This document shows, piece by piece, positions 1-10,634 of a stretch of DNA of 61,183 bases. The translations under genes and the position numbers were made by a program. The stretch's first letter is position 1. Each line of letters starts with the position of its first letter. A model generated the notes under the pieces. It ran no database searches. It saw nothing but the letters and a program-made list of their open reading frames with translations, and was not told where the DNA came from. Origin of the DNA: Acetobacteraceae bacterium (GTDB lineage: Bacteria; Pseudomonadota; Alphaproteobacteria; Acetobacterales; Acetobacteraceae); NCBI GenBank assembly GCA_947371015.1, contig CANBNK010000018.1:1-61183 (forward strand). The letters run 5' to 3'.

Positions 1-2
1 CG

Positions 3-485
3 CGGGAAGGCTGGACCGGCGTTGAACTGGGAGAACTGGTCGCGTTGGCCCTGGCGCCGCATGGTGCCAGCGGTGGCGGCGCGCCGCGCCACTACGCCTC
101 CGGCCCGCCGATGCGGGTACCGCCGCGCTTTGCCGTACCGCTGGGCGTAGCGCTGCACGAACTGGCCACCAACGCCGCTCGCCATGGCGCGCTGAAGGTG
201 CCGACCGGCCGGGTGGATGTAAGCTGGAAGCTGGAGCCGCCAGTGCGCGACGGCCTGCCCCCGACGCTGAAGCTGCGCTGGGCGGAAACCGGTGGCCCCA
301 CGGTGCCAGGCCCGCCGGCGCAGCGCGGCTTCGGCACCAGGCTGCTGGAGCGCGGCCTGGCGCGTGAGTTGGGCGGCACGGTGACGCTGGACTTCCGGCC
401 GGAAGGCGTGGTCTGCGAGATCGAAGCGCCGCTGCGCCAGCAGAACTTCACCGCCACCGCAGTCGCTGCGGCGGCGGCTCAGTAG
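3..485 (+). CDS. HWE-type sensor histidine kinase, C-terminal fragment (5' end outside window)
   Basis: The reading frame is open from the window edge (first full codon at base 3), so the gene starts upstream. The visible part is a histidine-kinase ATPase domain of the HWE/HisKA_2 kind. It has an N-box (LATNAARHGAL), a degraded G1 region (WAETGGP) and a G2-like stretch (RGFGTRLLERGLAREL) followed by the last beta strands. HWE kinases autophosphorylate a histidine and pass phosphate to response regulators, often in light or general-stress signalling. The sensory and phosphoacceptor domains are not in view, so the signal cannot be inferred. The internal TTG at 45 is not a likely start because the family sequence continues upstream of it. 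Confidence 0.82.
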   Translation, partial: REGWTGVELGELVALALAPHGASGGGAPRHYASGPPMRVPPRFAVPLGVALHELATNAARHGALKVPTGRVDVSWKLEPPVRDGLPPTLKLRWAETGGPTVPGPPAQRGFGTRLLERGLARELGGTVTLDFRPEGVVCEIEAPLRQQNFTATAVAAAAAQ

Positions 486-498
486 CACGCGGCTGGCG

Positions 499-1248
499 TC
501 AGCCGCGCGCAATCCAGGGCATCTTGGCCGCGGTGATGGTGATGAACTGGATGTTCGCATCCAGCGGCAGGTTCGCCATCATCAGCACACTGCTGCCGAC
601 ATGCGTGACATCGAAGGTCGGTTCCACCTTCATCTCGCCGGTCGCCTGCTTCACGCCGCGGGCCATGCGCGCGGTCATCGGCGTCTCGGCATTGCCGATA
701 TCCACCTGGCCGGAGACGATGTCGTACTTGCGGCCGTCCAGCGCCAGCGTCTTGGTCAGGCCGGTGATGGCGTGTTTGGTGCTGGTATAGGCCACGCTGT
801 CCGGCCGCGGCACATGCGCTGAAATGCTGCCGTTGTTGACGATGCGGCCACCCTGCGGCGACTGCTCCTTCATCATGCGGAAAGCGGCCTGGGCGCACAG
901 GAAGCTGCCGGTCAGGTTGACCTGCACCACGCGGGCCCAGTCCTCGTACTTCAGATCCTCGATCGGCCCGGCCGGCACGTTGCCGCCGGCGTTGTTGAAC
1001 AGGAAGTCGAGGCGGCCCCAGGTCGCCTTGATGCTGGCAAACAAGGCGTTGACCGCGTTGGGGTCGCCGACATCGGTCGGCACCGGCAGGGCGCGCGGCC
1101 CAGCATTGCCGGCCATGCCGACGGTCTCGGCCAGCGCATCGGCGCGGCGGCCGGCCAGGACCACGGACCAGCCATCCGCCAGCAAGGCCAGGGCGGCGGC
1201 ACGGCCGACGCCGGAACCGGCGCCGGTAACTACGGCATACTTGGACAT
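499..1248 (-). CDS. SDR family NAD(P)-dependent oxidoreductase
   Basis: A 249-residue classical short-chain dehydrogenase. The cofactor motif TGAGSGVG is at residues 8-15, NNAG at 85-88, the catalytic serine at about 141 and YTSTK (Y154, K158) at the active site. The arginine pair after beta-2 (AGRR) suggests NADP preference. The C-terminus is unusual for the family, ending in a stretch about ...[18 protein letters not shown] instead of the common GG-hydroxyl dimer tail. Ten bases separate it from the upstream hydroxyacid dehydrogenase gene on the same strand, so the two are probably co-transcribed with the enolase-family gene. The substrate is unknown; context suggests a sugar acid or hydroxy acid. 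Confidence 0.88.
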   Translation of the reverse strand: MSKYAVVTGAGSGVGRAAALALLADGWSVVLAGRRADALAETVGMAGNAGPRALPVPTDVGDPNAVNALFASIKATWGRLDFLFNNAGGNVPAGPIEDLKYEDWARVVQVNLTGSFLCAQAAFRMMKEQSPQGGRIVNNGSISAHVPRPDSVAYTSTKHAITGLTKTLALDGRKYDIVSGQVDIGNAETPMTARMARGVKQATGEMKVEPTFDVTHVGSSVLMMANLPLDANIQFITITAAKMPWIARG

Positions 1249-1258
1249 CAGCTTCTCC

Positions 1259-2290
1259 TCAGGAATTCGGACCGCGGCCCATGCCGACAGGCTGCCAGCG
1301 GCGCAAGGCGGTGTTCTGCAGCACGGCGGGGTTGACGCAGCTCAGCGGCCAGCGGCCCTGCAATACCAGCGAAAGTTCCAGCCCGACACGCGCCTTGCGC
1401 GCCGCATCGAACCGCGCGCTGGCGCTGGCGACATGCGCGGTCAGCGTCACGTTGCCCATGCTGAGCAGCGGGTTGTTGTGGCTCGGCGGCTCGGTCTCCA
1501 GCACGTCCAGCGCGGCATGGGCGATCCAGCCTTCCGACATCGCCTTGATCAGCGCTTCTTCCTGCACGGTCGGGCCGCGGCCGGTGTTGATGAACACGCA
1601 GGTCGGCTTCATCATGCGGAAGTGCTTCTCCTTCAGCATGTGATGCACTTCCGGCCGCGCCGGCGCGTGCATGCTGATGAAGTCGGACGTGCTCAGCACC
1701 TCGTTCAGCGTGGCGGGCTGCACGCCCATCTCGCTCATCAGCGTCTCATCGACGAAGGGGTCGTAGGCGATGATGCGCAGGCCGAAGGGCAGGGCGCGCT
1801 TGGCCACCGCGCGGGCGACGCGGCCGAAGCTGATCAGCCCGAGCGTCTGCCCCATCAGCCGCGGGAATTGGTACAGGTGCGGCCGGCCTTCGCGCCAGCG
1901 GCCGTCCCGCACCATCTTGTCCTGCTCCACCAGGCGGCGGAAGCCGGCCAGCAGCAGCGTCATCGCGTGGTCGGCCACTTCCTCGATGAAGGTGTCCGGC
2001 ACGTTGGTCACGGGAATGCCGGCGGCGGTAGCGGCCTTCACGTCCACGCTGTCCACGCCGACGCTGCCCAGGCTGATGACCTTGCACTTCGTCAGGCTGT
2101 CGATGATGCGCTTGGAGACGGGCATGCCCTTGCCGTAGATCGCGTCGGCGTCCTTGGCCTCGGCGATGAAGGCGTCCTCGTTCATCGGCGTCTCGACGAT
2201 AACGGCGTCCAGCCCTTCCAGCGCCTCCAGCTCAGGCGCATAGCCTAGCGCACCCTGGAAGTTGGGGGTGACGATCTTGAATTTAGGCAT
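1259..2290 (-). CDS. D-isomer-specific 2-hydroxyacid dehydrogenase family protein
   Basis: A 343-residue protein of the PGDH/CtBP family, which interconverts 2-hydroxyacids and 2-oxoacids with NAD(H). The Rossmann turn reads GLISFG (151-156) where the usual motif is GxGxxG, so a serine stands at the second glycine. D177 after the second strand (YDPF) predicts NAD specificity. The expected active-site triad is present as R238 (NTGRG), E265/E267 (LETEP) and H286 (TAHVAS). The usual tryptophan after the histidine is absent. Eleven bases separate its start from the enolase-superfamily gene upstream on the same strand. A role in hydroxy-acid or sugar-acid catabolism is likely; serine biosynthesis is less likely because no ACT domain is present. 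Confidence 0.87.
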   Translation of the reverse strand: MPKFKIVTPNFQGALGYAPELEALEGLDAVIVETPMNEDAFIAEAKDADAIYGKGMPVSKRIIDSLTKCKVISLGSVGVDSVDVKAATAAGIPVTNVPDTFIEEVADHAMTLLLAGFRRLVEQDKMVRDGRWREGRPHLYQFPRLMGQTLGLISFGRVARAVAKRALPFGLRIIAYDPFVDETLMSEMGVQPATLNEVLSTSDFISMHAPARPEVHHMLKEKHFRMMKPTCVFINTGRGPTVQEEALIKAMSEGWIAHAALDVLETEPPSHNNPLLSMGNVTLTAHVASASARFDAARKARVGLELSLVLQGRWPLSCVNPAVLQNTALRRWQPVGMGRGPNS

Positions 2291-2301
2291 CGGTGTTTCC
2301 T

Positions 2302-3474
2302 CTATTTCGGCGCGCGGGCGCGAATGGCGGCTTCGTTGACCTCTACGCCCCAGCCAGGGCCGGTCGGCAGCAACAGCTCACCATTCTCAATGACCGGCGG
2401 CGGGGTGAATTCATCGCGCCACTTCACGCTGTCGATGTCGATTTCCATGACGCGGAAGTTGGGGATGGCGGCGCAGAAGTGGGCGGAGATCATGCTGCAC
2501 AGGTTGCCGTAGAAGTTGTGCGGCGCGCAATTGACCTCATACACGTCGCACATGCTGGCGATCTTCAGGCTCTCGGCCAGGCCGTTCCAGATGACATCGA
2601 CGATGCCGACATCCATGGCGTAGTTTTCCAGGAACGGCCGGAATTCGCGCCTTCCGTGCAGCGTCTCGCAGGACGCGATAGGGCAGGGCGACATGCGCTT
2701 GATGCTGGCCAACGCCGGCGCGTCATGCGTGTCGATCTCCAGCCAGGTCAGGTCGAACTCGCGCACCGCCTCGGCCACACGAATAAAACCTTCGGTCTTG
2801 AAGTGGAAGTTGGTGTCGAGGTGGATGCCCATCTCCGGCCCCACCGCCTCGCGGATGGTGCGCAGGTGGCGCTTCAGGTGGTCCAGCGTGCGGTTGTCCC
2901 AGTTCAACTCCGGCCAGCCGGCGTGGCGGCCGAAGCCCGGGGAGAACTGGTAGAGCTTGCCGTCCTCGCCGGGGATCAGGATGTTGGTCTTCAGCGCCTT
3001 GAAGCCCAGCGCCTTCACCTCGGCGGCGTGGCGGCCCACCTCGTCCCAGTCATGGCAGGGCGGCGTGCCCATGTAGGCGCTGTTGCGCACGCGGTAGCTG
3101 GCGAAGTGGCTCCAATAGACCGGGATGCGTTCCCGCACCGGCCCGCCGAACAGCGCACAGACGGGAATGCCGCGGGCGCGCGCGGCGATGTCCAGGCAGC
3201 AATTCTCGATGGCGGCGATGGCCTGCTGGTTCAGCCCGCCGCGCGACTGCCGCGTGGTCATCAACAGGAAGGCGGTGATGTGCTCGAACCGCGTCGGGTC
3301 GCGCCCGATCAGCAGCGTGCTCAGCGTGTCGATGACGCTGGAAAGCCCGGCACTGCCAAAACTCTCATTGTATTCGGACCAGCCGACCAGGCCCTCATCC
3401 GTGGTGATCTTGAGGAAGGAGAACAGGCGCCAGCCGGCATCGGCGCGCAGCGTTTCCACCTTGGCGATCTTCAT
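2302..3474 (-). CDS. Mandelate racemase/muconate lactonizing enzyme family protein (probable sugar-acid dehydratase)
   Basis: A 390-residue enolase-superfamily protein. The start at MKIAKVETLR is chosen over an upstream in-frame start at 3528 because GGAGG lies 8 bases before it and the N-terminal strand begins there as usual. Predicted Mg2+ ligands are D220 (HLDTN), E246 (WLEID) and E270 (SCETLHG). H319 (CAPHN) and the lysine region near 159-163 are candidate acid/base residues. This pattern fits aldonate or related acid dehydratases, which dehydrate a sugar acid to a 2-keto-3-deoxy acid. It heads a probable three-gene operon with a hydroxyacid dehydrogenase and an SDR. The exact substrate cannot be read from the sequence. 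Confidence 0.88.
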   Translation of the reverse strand: MKIAKVETLRADAGWRLFSFLKITTDEGLVGWSEYNESFGSAGLSSVIDTLSTLLIGRDPTRFEHITAFLLMTTRQSRGGLNQQAIAAIENCCLDIAARARGIPVCALFGGPVRERIPVYWSHFASYRVRNSAYMGTPPCHDWDEVGRHAAEVKALGFKALKTNILIPGEDGKLYQFSPGFGRHAGWPELNWDNRTLDHLKRHLRTIREAVGPEMGIHLDTNFHFKTEGFIRVAEAVREFDLTWLEIDTHDAPALASIKRMSPCPIASCETLHGRREFRPFLENYAMDVGIVDVIWNGLAESLKIASMCDVYEVNCAPHNFYGNLCSMISAHFCAAIPNFRVMEIDIDSVKWRDEFTPPPVIENGELLLPTGPGWGVEVNEAAIRARAPK

Positions 3475-3579
3475 TGGCGCGTTCCTCCAGCTTGTCAGCA
3501 GCGAAGCATGGCCAAGCGCCCTCCACAAGCCGGCGGCCAGGGGTTAGCGTGGCGCAGCCAATCAGAAGGAGGAGCGAAA

Positions 3580-4341
3580 ATGGGCCAGTTGGATGGGAAG
3601 ATTGCCTGGGTGACCGGCGCCGGTTCCGGCATCGGCGAGGCCGCCGCGATCGCGCTGGCCGGGGAGGGCGCCGTGCTGGTGCTGACCGGCCGCCGCAAGG
3701 AACCGCTGGAGGAAGTGGCCGCAAAGATCAAGGCCGCCGGCGGCAAGGCGCATGTCCACCCTTGCGACCTGACCGTGTCGGCGCAGGTGGATGACGCCGC
3801 CGAGCAGATCGCCAAGCGGCTCGGCCGCATCGACATCCTGGTCAGCAATGCCGGCGCCAACATCGTGGACCGCCATTGGAACAAGATCAGCGCCGCGGGC
3901 ATCGACACGCTGATCAACTTCAACCTGTCCAGCGCCATGTACGTGGCCCGCGCGGTCATGGGCATCATGCGGGCGCAGGGCGGCGGCTTGATGATCCACA
4001 CCGCGTCAATGGCCGGTCGCAACACCGGCGGCTTCAGCGGGCCTGGCTACCAGGCGGCCAAGCACGGTGTGGTGGCCATGAGCCATTCGATCAACCAGGA
4101 GGAATGCATCAACGGCATTCGCTCCACGGCCTTGCTGCCGGGTGAGGTCAACACGCCGATCCTGAAGCAGCGTCCCAACCCGCTTTCGCCGGAAGAACTG
4201 GCGCGCATGCTGCAGCCGGAAGACACCGGCGAGGTGATCCGCTGGATCGCCTGCCAGCCGAAGCATGTCTGCATCAACGAGATGTGGGTGACGCCGGCCT
4301 GGAACCGTAGCTACGTCGCTGCTTTGCAGCGCAAGCTGTAG
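3580..4341 (+). CDS. SDR family oxidoreductase
   Basis: A 253-residue classical SDR. TGAGSGIG is at 12-19, SNAG at 89-92, S143, and Y157/K161 in YQAAK. The start is fixed by a strong Shine-Dalgarno AGAAGGAGGAG at 3564-3574; the frame is open much further upstream but that part has no SDR homology. It is transcribed divergently from the enolase-family gene, with a 105-base gap that probably holds both promoters. It may belong to the same catabolic regulon. The substrate is not identifiable. Confidence 0.88.
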   Translation: MGQLDGKIAWVTGAGSGIGEAAAIALAGEGAVLVLTGRRKEPLEEVAAKIKAAGGKAHVHPCDLTVSAQVDDAAEQIAKRLGRIDILVSNAGANIVDRHWNKISAAGIDTLINFNLSSAMYVARAVMGIMRAQGGGLMIHTASMAGRNTGGFSGPGYQAAKHGVVAMSHSINQEECINGIRSTALLPGEVNTPILKQRPNPLSPEELARMLQPEDTGEVIRWIACQPKHVCINEMWVTPAWNRSYVAALQRKL

Positions 4342-4478
4342 GTCTTCGATCCAGCGCAAGCTGCAGAGCGGGATGCGTTGAGGCGAAATTGCCGCAAATG
4401 CTGAACCCCGCGACCTGCAATAAGCTGGAGGGTGCTACGTGAGCGAATGCGAACACAGCATGCTCCAGCGGCGCAACG

Positions 4479-4501
4479 CCGCGGCCCGGTAAGGGCCGCG
4501 G
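4479..4501. terminator. Bidirectional hairpin between convergent SDR genes
   Basis: A perfect 9-bp stem, CCGCGGCCC (4479-4487) and GGGCCGCGG (4493-4501), closes a 5-base loop. It lies between the ends of two convergent genes at 4341 and 4511. There is no strong T-run on either side, so termination may be weak or Rho-assisted. Confidence 0.55.
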
Positions 4502-4510
4502 CAGCCTGTT

Positions 4511-5302
4511 TCAGCGCATCCCCGCCTGCGCCACACCTGCCGGGGCGGCGGTGCGGCCGCCATCCACCACGTATTGCGCGCCGGTGATGTTGCTGGCCAG
4601 GTCCGAGCACAGGAACAGCACTATGTTGGCCACTTCCTCCGGCGTGCCGTAGCGGCGCAGTGGAATGCCGGCGGTGTAGTTGGCCTCCACGCTTTCCGGA
4701 TGGTTGGGGGAGACCTGCTTGGCGATATCCGCGATCATCCGCGTGGCGATTGGCCCGGGGCAGACGGCGTTGACCCGGATGCCTTGCGGCCCGACCTCAC
4801 CGGCCGCGACCTTGGTCAGTCCGATGACGGCGTGCTTTGAGGCGACGTAGGCCGGCATGCCCGGCGTGCCGACGAGCCCGGCGATGGAGGCGGTGTTGAC
4901 CACCGCACCCGACTGTTGGCGCAGCATCACCGGCAGCACATGGCGCAGGCCGAGGAACACGCCCTTCACGTTCACGCTCATGACCGCATCGAACATCGCT
5001 TCGTCGTACTCGGCGGTATGCGCTACCTTGCCCTCGATGCCCGCATTGTTGTGGAAGCAATCGATCCGCCCGAAGCGGTCCAGCGCCGCCTGTACATAGG
5101 CCGCGACATCGGCGGCGCGCGTCACGTCGGCGGCCTGGTGCGCCGCAGCCTTGCCGATCTCGGCGGCTACGGCGGCGGCGGCATCGGCGTCCCGGTCCAC
5201 CACCAGCACCTGCGCGCCGCGCTGCGCGAAGCCGAGCGCCACGGCGCGCCCGATGCCATTGCCGCCACCGGTGACGACGGCCACTTTTCCGCTGAAATCC
5301 AT
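4511..5302 (-). CDS. SDR family oxidoreductase (glucose 1-dehydrogenase-like)
   Basis: A 263-residue classical SDR starting MDFSGKVAVV. TGGGNGIG is at 11-18, NNAG at 85-88, S139, Y152/K156 in YVASK, and PG at 182-183. The tail ends in a VVDGG motif typical of tetrameric SDRs. D36 after beta-2 favours NAD. The start is chosen by an AAGGGGAAA ribosome site and by alignment of the first beta strand; the open frame extends about 55 codons further without homology. It is convergent with the SDR at 3580. It may act in the neighbouring catabolic set, but its substrate is unknown. Confidence 0.88.
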   Translation of the reverse strand: MDFSGKVAVVTGGGNGIGRAVALGFAQRGAQVLVVDRDADAAAAVAAEIGKAAAHQAADVTRAADVAAYVQAALDRFGRIDCFHNNAGIEGKVAHTAEYDEAMFDAVMSVNVKGVFLGLRHVLPVMLRQQSGAVVNTASIAGLVGTPGMPAYVASKHAVIGLTKVAAGEVGPQGIRVNAVCPGPIATRMIADIAKQVSPNHPESVEANYTAGIPLRRYGTPEEVANIVLFLCSDLASNITGAQYVVDGGRTAAPAGVAQAGMR

Positions 5303-5464
5303 GCTGCGTTTCCCCTTGTTGTTGGTTGGCGCGGCAAGGCTACTGCGTGATCGCTTCTGACTGAAGCGCTCACGCACTAGCCTTGCTGTTTGAGAGACTG
5401 ATTCACGGCTTACGGCGATTCCGCCTAAGCCGATCAGGCTCTGGCCCAGCCTGGGCCGCGGGCA

Positions 5465-5498
5465 CAAAAAAGGCCGGCAGGGTTGCCCCCGCCGGCCC
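5465..5498 (-). terminator. Rho-independent terminator of hppA
   Basis: On the minus strand a GGCCGGC...GCCGGCC stem (5491-5497 with 5472-5478) is followed by six T residues (5466-5471). It begins about 20 bases past the hppA stop codon. This is one of the clearest intrinsic terminators in the window. Confidence 0.85.
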
Positions 5499-5516
5499 GT
5501 TTCAGTCCGTGCAGCT

Positions 5517-7640
<2,124 letters not shown>

Positions 7641-7819
7641 TTCGACCCTTACCCCCCGTTGTGGACGGCGCCGCCTTGTTTCAAGCCACGCCACCCCTAC
7701 GGGCGGCGCGCCCCCTTGCGCGACGCAAACGCGGCAAAGCTAGGCGGCCCGGGGCAGGGGCGCAACGGTGGAAAACCAGGGCCGAGGAGGGGGTTCCGCC
7801 CTGCTGCCGGCGGCGCGGA

Positions 7820-8455
7820 CTACCCCTTGGCCGGCAAGGTCACCGGGCTGTACCGGGCATTGATGGCGATGGAAATCCGCTCCTCCGGCTGCGCGTTCGG
7901 ATAGACCCAGTGCTGCAGATAGGCCGGGAACAGCAGCAGCATGCCGGCCCGCGGTGTCACCGGCACCTTGGTGGCGAAGCAGGCGGCGCCCTCGATGCCC
8001 ACGACATTGGCGTTGGTGCGGTGGTCGAGGAACTCGAACAGGCCGCTGCGGCCCTGCGCTTCCGGCACCTGCACGTAGTAGGAGCCGGACCACGCCCAGC
8101 CAGGGTGGTCATGCGGCGTGTTGTAGGCATGCTGCCCGTTGATGTTGACCCAGCCCTCCGCCTGCAGGCTGCGCCCACGGAACGCGTAGCCGGGCGCCAC
8201 TTCCTTGGTGGCTGCCATTACTGCCCGCGCTACAGCTTGGCACAGTTCCTGGAAGACCGGCTCCTGCCAGCGGAACAGCCCAAAGTCGGAATGCCAGCCA
8301 TGCTGGTTGGAGCGGAGCAGGCCGGGGTGCTCTGCCCGGCGCGCCTGGATCGCCGGCACCAGCCGCGCGTTCAACGCCTCCGCATCCTTCAGCATGAAGC
8401 GGAAACTCGGCGAAGCGAATAGCGGCTCGGTGCCGGTGAGAGTGAATTCGACCAT
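7820..8455 (-). CDS. TIGR02466-like putative 2OG-Fe(II) oxygenase
   Basis: A 211-residue protein resembling the TIGR02466 group of putative 2-oxoglutarate/Fe(II) oxygenases. A candidate metal triad is H115-x-H117 with D116 (NTPHDHPGW) plus the distal H182 (QHWVYP). R193 is a possible 2-oxoglutarate contact. The usual HxD order is therefore written as HDH here, so the exact ligands are uncertain. It stands alone between hppA upstream and a divergent MetX-like gene. No substrate can be proposed; the family is known mainly from cyanophage and alphaproteobacterial hypothetical proteins. Confidence 0.72.
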   Translation of the reverse strand: MVEFTLTGTEPLFASPSFRFMLKDAEALNARLVPAIQARRAEHPGLLRSNQHGWHSDFGLFRWQEPVFQELCQAVARAVMAATKEVAPGYAFRGRSLQAEGWVNINGQHAYNTPHDHPGWAWSGSYYVQVPEAQGRSGLFEFLDHRTNANVVGIEGAACFATKVPVTPRAGMLLLFPAYLQHWVYPNAQPEERISIAINARYSPVTLPAKG

Positions 8456-8596
8456 GGTCGCCGCCTGTAGCGTGGCCGCACGCCGGACAACAGCGACCGT
8501 ATCATGAAGGCCCGCTCCCTGCCGTTACCCGGCGCGGGCTTGCTTGGCCAGGGCCGCGGCGGCACCATTGCGGCATAAATTCCAAGGGGGATTCCG

Positions 8597-9787
8597 ATGT
8601 TGCGGCGAGACCTGCTCACCAGCGGGGCGGTGGCCCTGCTGCCGGCCGCTGCCCTGGCGCAAGCCCCGGCCCCGGCTGCCGAGGGCATCGTGGAAAAGCG
8701 CGTGTTCGAGCTGCCCAGCTACACCACGCGCGGTGGTGCCAGCATCCCGAATGTGCGGATCGGCTACCAGACCATGGGGACGCTGAATGCGGCCGGCACC
8801 AATGCCGTGCTGGTCTGCCACTTCTTCAGCGGCGACAGCCACGCCTTCGGCCGCTACGAGGCCGGCGGCCCGGCGGGCTACTGGGACGCCATCATCGGCC
8901 CAGGCAAGGCGATCGATACCAACCGCTACTTCGTCGTCTCGGCGGACTGCCTGGTGAACGTGAATGTCCCCAATGCGCGCACCGTCACCACCGGCCCGGC
9001 CACGCTGAACCCGGCCACCGGCCGCCCCTGGGGCATGGAATTCCCGGTCATCGCCATGCGCGACTTCGTCGAGGTGCAGAAGAAGCTGCTCGACAGCCTC
9101 GGCGTGAAGAAGCTGCACATGGTCACCGGCCCGTCCAACGGCGCGCTGCAAACAGTGGAATGGGCGGCGGCCTACCCCGGCTTCATCGAGCGCTGCATGC
9201 CCGTCATCGGCGGCGCCGAGTTCGACGCCTGGATGATCGGCTGGCTGAACATCTGGGAAGCGCCGATCAAGCTGGACCCGAATTGGCGCAACGGCGACTA
9301 CTACGGCCCGGGGCGCGAAGCCCCGCTGCGCGGCCTGGCGGAAGCCTGGAAGATCGTCACGCTGCACGCCATGGACCGCGCCGCGCTGACCGTCCAGGCC
9401 CGCAAGGTGGTGGAAGGCCAGAACCCCGCCCGCAACATCAACGACCAATACGCCATCGAGAAGTGGCTGGATGACCGTGGCCAGGCCCGCGCCCGCACGT
9501 CCGACGCGAACTCCTTCATCTACATGGTCCGCGCCAACCAACTGTTCCTGCAGGACTACCCCAGCTACGAGGCTGCGCTGGCGAATGCGCCGCATCGCTG
9601 GCTGGTCATCCCCAGCCCGAACGACCGGGTCTTCCTGCCGGAAGCCATGCGGGAGATGGTGGAAGCGCTCCGCAAGGGTGGCAAGGCGGTGCAGCAGGCC
9701 GAGGTGCGCGGCCCGCTGGGTCACCTGAATGGCGTGGTCGGCATGGCCCCGTTGGCCGAGCAGATCCGCGCCTTCATCAACAACTGA
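8597..9787 (+). CDS. Exported alpha/beta hydrolase of the MetX (homoserine O-acetyltransferase-like) family
   Basis: A 396-residue alpha/beta-hydrolase. A twin-arginine-like signal (RRDLLTSGAVALLPAAALAQA, cleavage near residue 23) precedes the domain, unlike true MetX, which is cytoplasmic. The nucleophile elbow is GPSNG with S180, followed by D343 (SPNDR) and H376 (LGHLNG), so the catalytic triad is complete. MetX proteins usually have GGSMGG at the elbow. An export signal and changed elbow argue for a periplasmic hydrolase or acyltransferase rather than methionine synthesis. The gene is monocistronic, with a strong hairpin 11 bases after the stop. Confidence 0.82.
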   Translation: MLRRDLLTSGAVALLPAAALAQAPAPAAEGIVEKRVFELPSYTTRGGASIPNVRIGYQTMGTLNAAGTNAVLVCHFFSGDSHAFGRYEAGGPAGYWDAIIGPGKAIDTNRYFVVSADCLVNVNVPNARTVTTGPATLNPATGRPWGMEFPVIAMRDFVEVQKKLLDSLGVKKLHMVTGPSNGALQTVEWAAAYPGFIERCMPVIGGAEFDAWMIGWLNIWEAPIKLDPNWRNGDYYGPGREAPLRGLAEAWKIVTLHAMDRAALTVQARKVVEGQNPARNINDQYAIEKWLDDRGQARARTSDANSFIYMVRANQLFLQDYPSYEAALANAPHRWLVIPSPNDRVFLPEAMREMVEALRKGGKAVQQAEVRGPLGHLNGVVGMAPLAEQIRAFINN

Positions 9788-9798
9788 GCCACCGGGGT

Positions 9799-9821
9799 GT
9801 GGGCGCCGCCGAGGCGCCCAC
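9799..9821. terminator. Bidirectional hairpin between convergent genes
   Basis: A perfect 9-bp stem, GTGGGCGCC (9799-9807) and GGCGCCCAC (9813-9821), with a 5-base loop. It lies between the stop codons of the MetX-like gene (9787) and the minus-strand isomerase-like gene (9825). No long T-run follows. Confidence 0.6.
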
Positions 9822-9824
9822 AAG

Positions 9825-10109
9825 CTACGTCTGCTTCGCCAGGAACGCCTTGGCCGCGTCCGGGTCGATCAGCGGATAGGTCATGAACTGCGCCGGGATG
9901 ATGTCGGCCCATTCGGTCAACCGGCGATGCAGCGTCTCGTTGTCCGGCACGTCGAACAGCACCACGGCGCCGCGGCCAACCCGGGCATGCACGCTGCGCA
10001 CCTGGCCGGAATCGATCAGCGGCTGCACCCAGCGCCAATAATCCTGCCGCCGATGCGCCACGCTGGTCGGCGCCTCCGGCCGCGGTTCGCTGATGACCAG
10101 GAACAGCAT
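9825..10109 (-). CDS. Muconolactone isomerase-like / dimeric alpha-beta barrel protein
   Basis: A 94-residue protein starting MLFLVISEPR. Its length and pattern (beta strand, long helix with RRQDYWRWVQPLID, strands around GRGAVVLFDVPD, then a second helix) fit muconolactone delta-isomerase and related ferredoxin-like dimeric barrels. The start codon overlaps the stop of the upstream cupin gene as TGATG, so translation is probably coupled. Members of this fold include isomerases and small cofactor-free oxygenases; the reaction is not identifiable here. Confidence 0.72.
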   Translation of the reverse strand: MLFLVISEPRPEAPTSVAHRRQDYWRWVQPLIDSGQVRSVHARVGRGAVVLFDVPDNETLHRRLTEWADIIPAQFMTYPLIDPDAAKAFLAKQT

Positions 10110-10519
10110 CAGCCCCTCCCAGCCGGCGGGTCGCAGGCTTCCGTCGCCATGTCGCCGGGGATGGACAACTCCAGGATTTCCAAGTCGTCCGAGGTGGCGA
10201 TCTCGTTGTGCTTCATGCCGCCGGGGATCAGCAGCGCGTCGCCGGCTTCGCTGCGGTTGCGGGTGCCGTCCTCGAATTCCAGCTCGACCCAGCCCTTCAG
10301 CACATAGACGAACTGCGCCTCGCATTGGTGGGTATGCCAGCCGGTCGGCTCCGTCATGCCGGTGATCGCTTCCATCACCTGGGCGCGCAGCCGGCCGCCG
10401 GTCGCGGCGTTCACGCCCAGGTCGCGGTAGCGGAAGAACGTACGCCGCCCGCCGACGAAGGGCTGGTCCGCCTTCTTCGCCACCATCAACTTCGCCTTCG
10501 GGGTGATGCTGCCGTCCAT
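10109..10519 (-). CDS. Cupin domain protein
   Basis: A 136-residue single-domain cupin. Motif 1 gives H62, H64 and E67 (WHTHQCE) and motif 2 ends with H104 (IPGGMKH), so a complete 3-His-1-Glu metal site is present. An AGGGAGAA ribosome site precedes the ATG at 10519; an upstream in-frame start at 10603 lacks one. It is translationally coupled to the isomerase-like gene downstream and divergent from the SDR at 10635, sharing a 115-base gap with it. It may be a dioxygenase or a sugar or acid isomerase; the sequence does not decide. Confidence 0.82.
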   Translation of the reverse strand: MDGSITPKAKLMVAKKADQPFVGGRRTFFRYRDLGVNAATGGRLRAQVMEAITGMTEPTGWHTHQCEAQFVYVLKGWVELEFEDGTRNRSEAGDALLIPGGMKHNEIATSDDLEILELSIPGDMATEACDPPAGRG

Positions 10520-10634
10520 GGTCGTTCTCCCTGGTGTGTTGCCCACCTGGGGCCACGCTACACCCGGCCGCGCCGGCTTGCCCAGCATGGCGCCGGCCCA
10601 CATAGTCGGCGCAAATCACCAGGGGGAACGCGGC

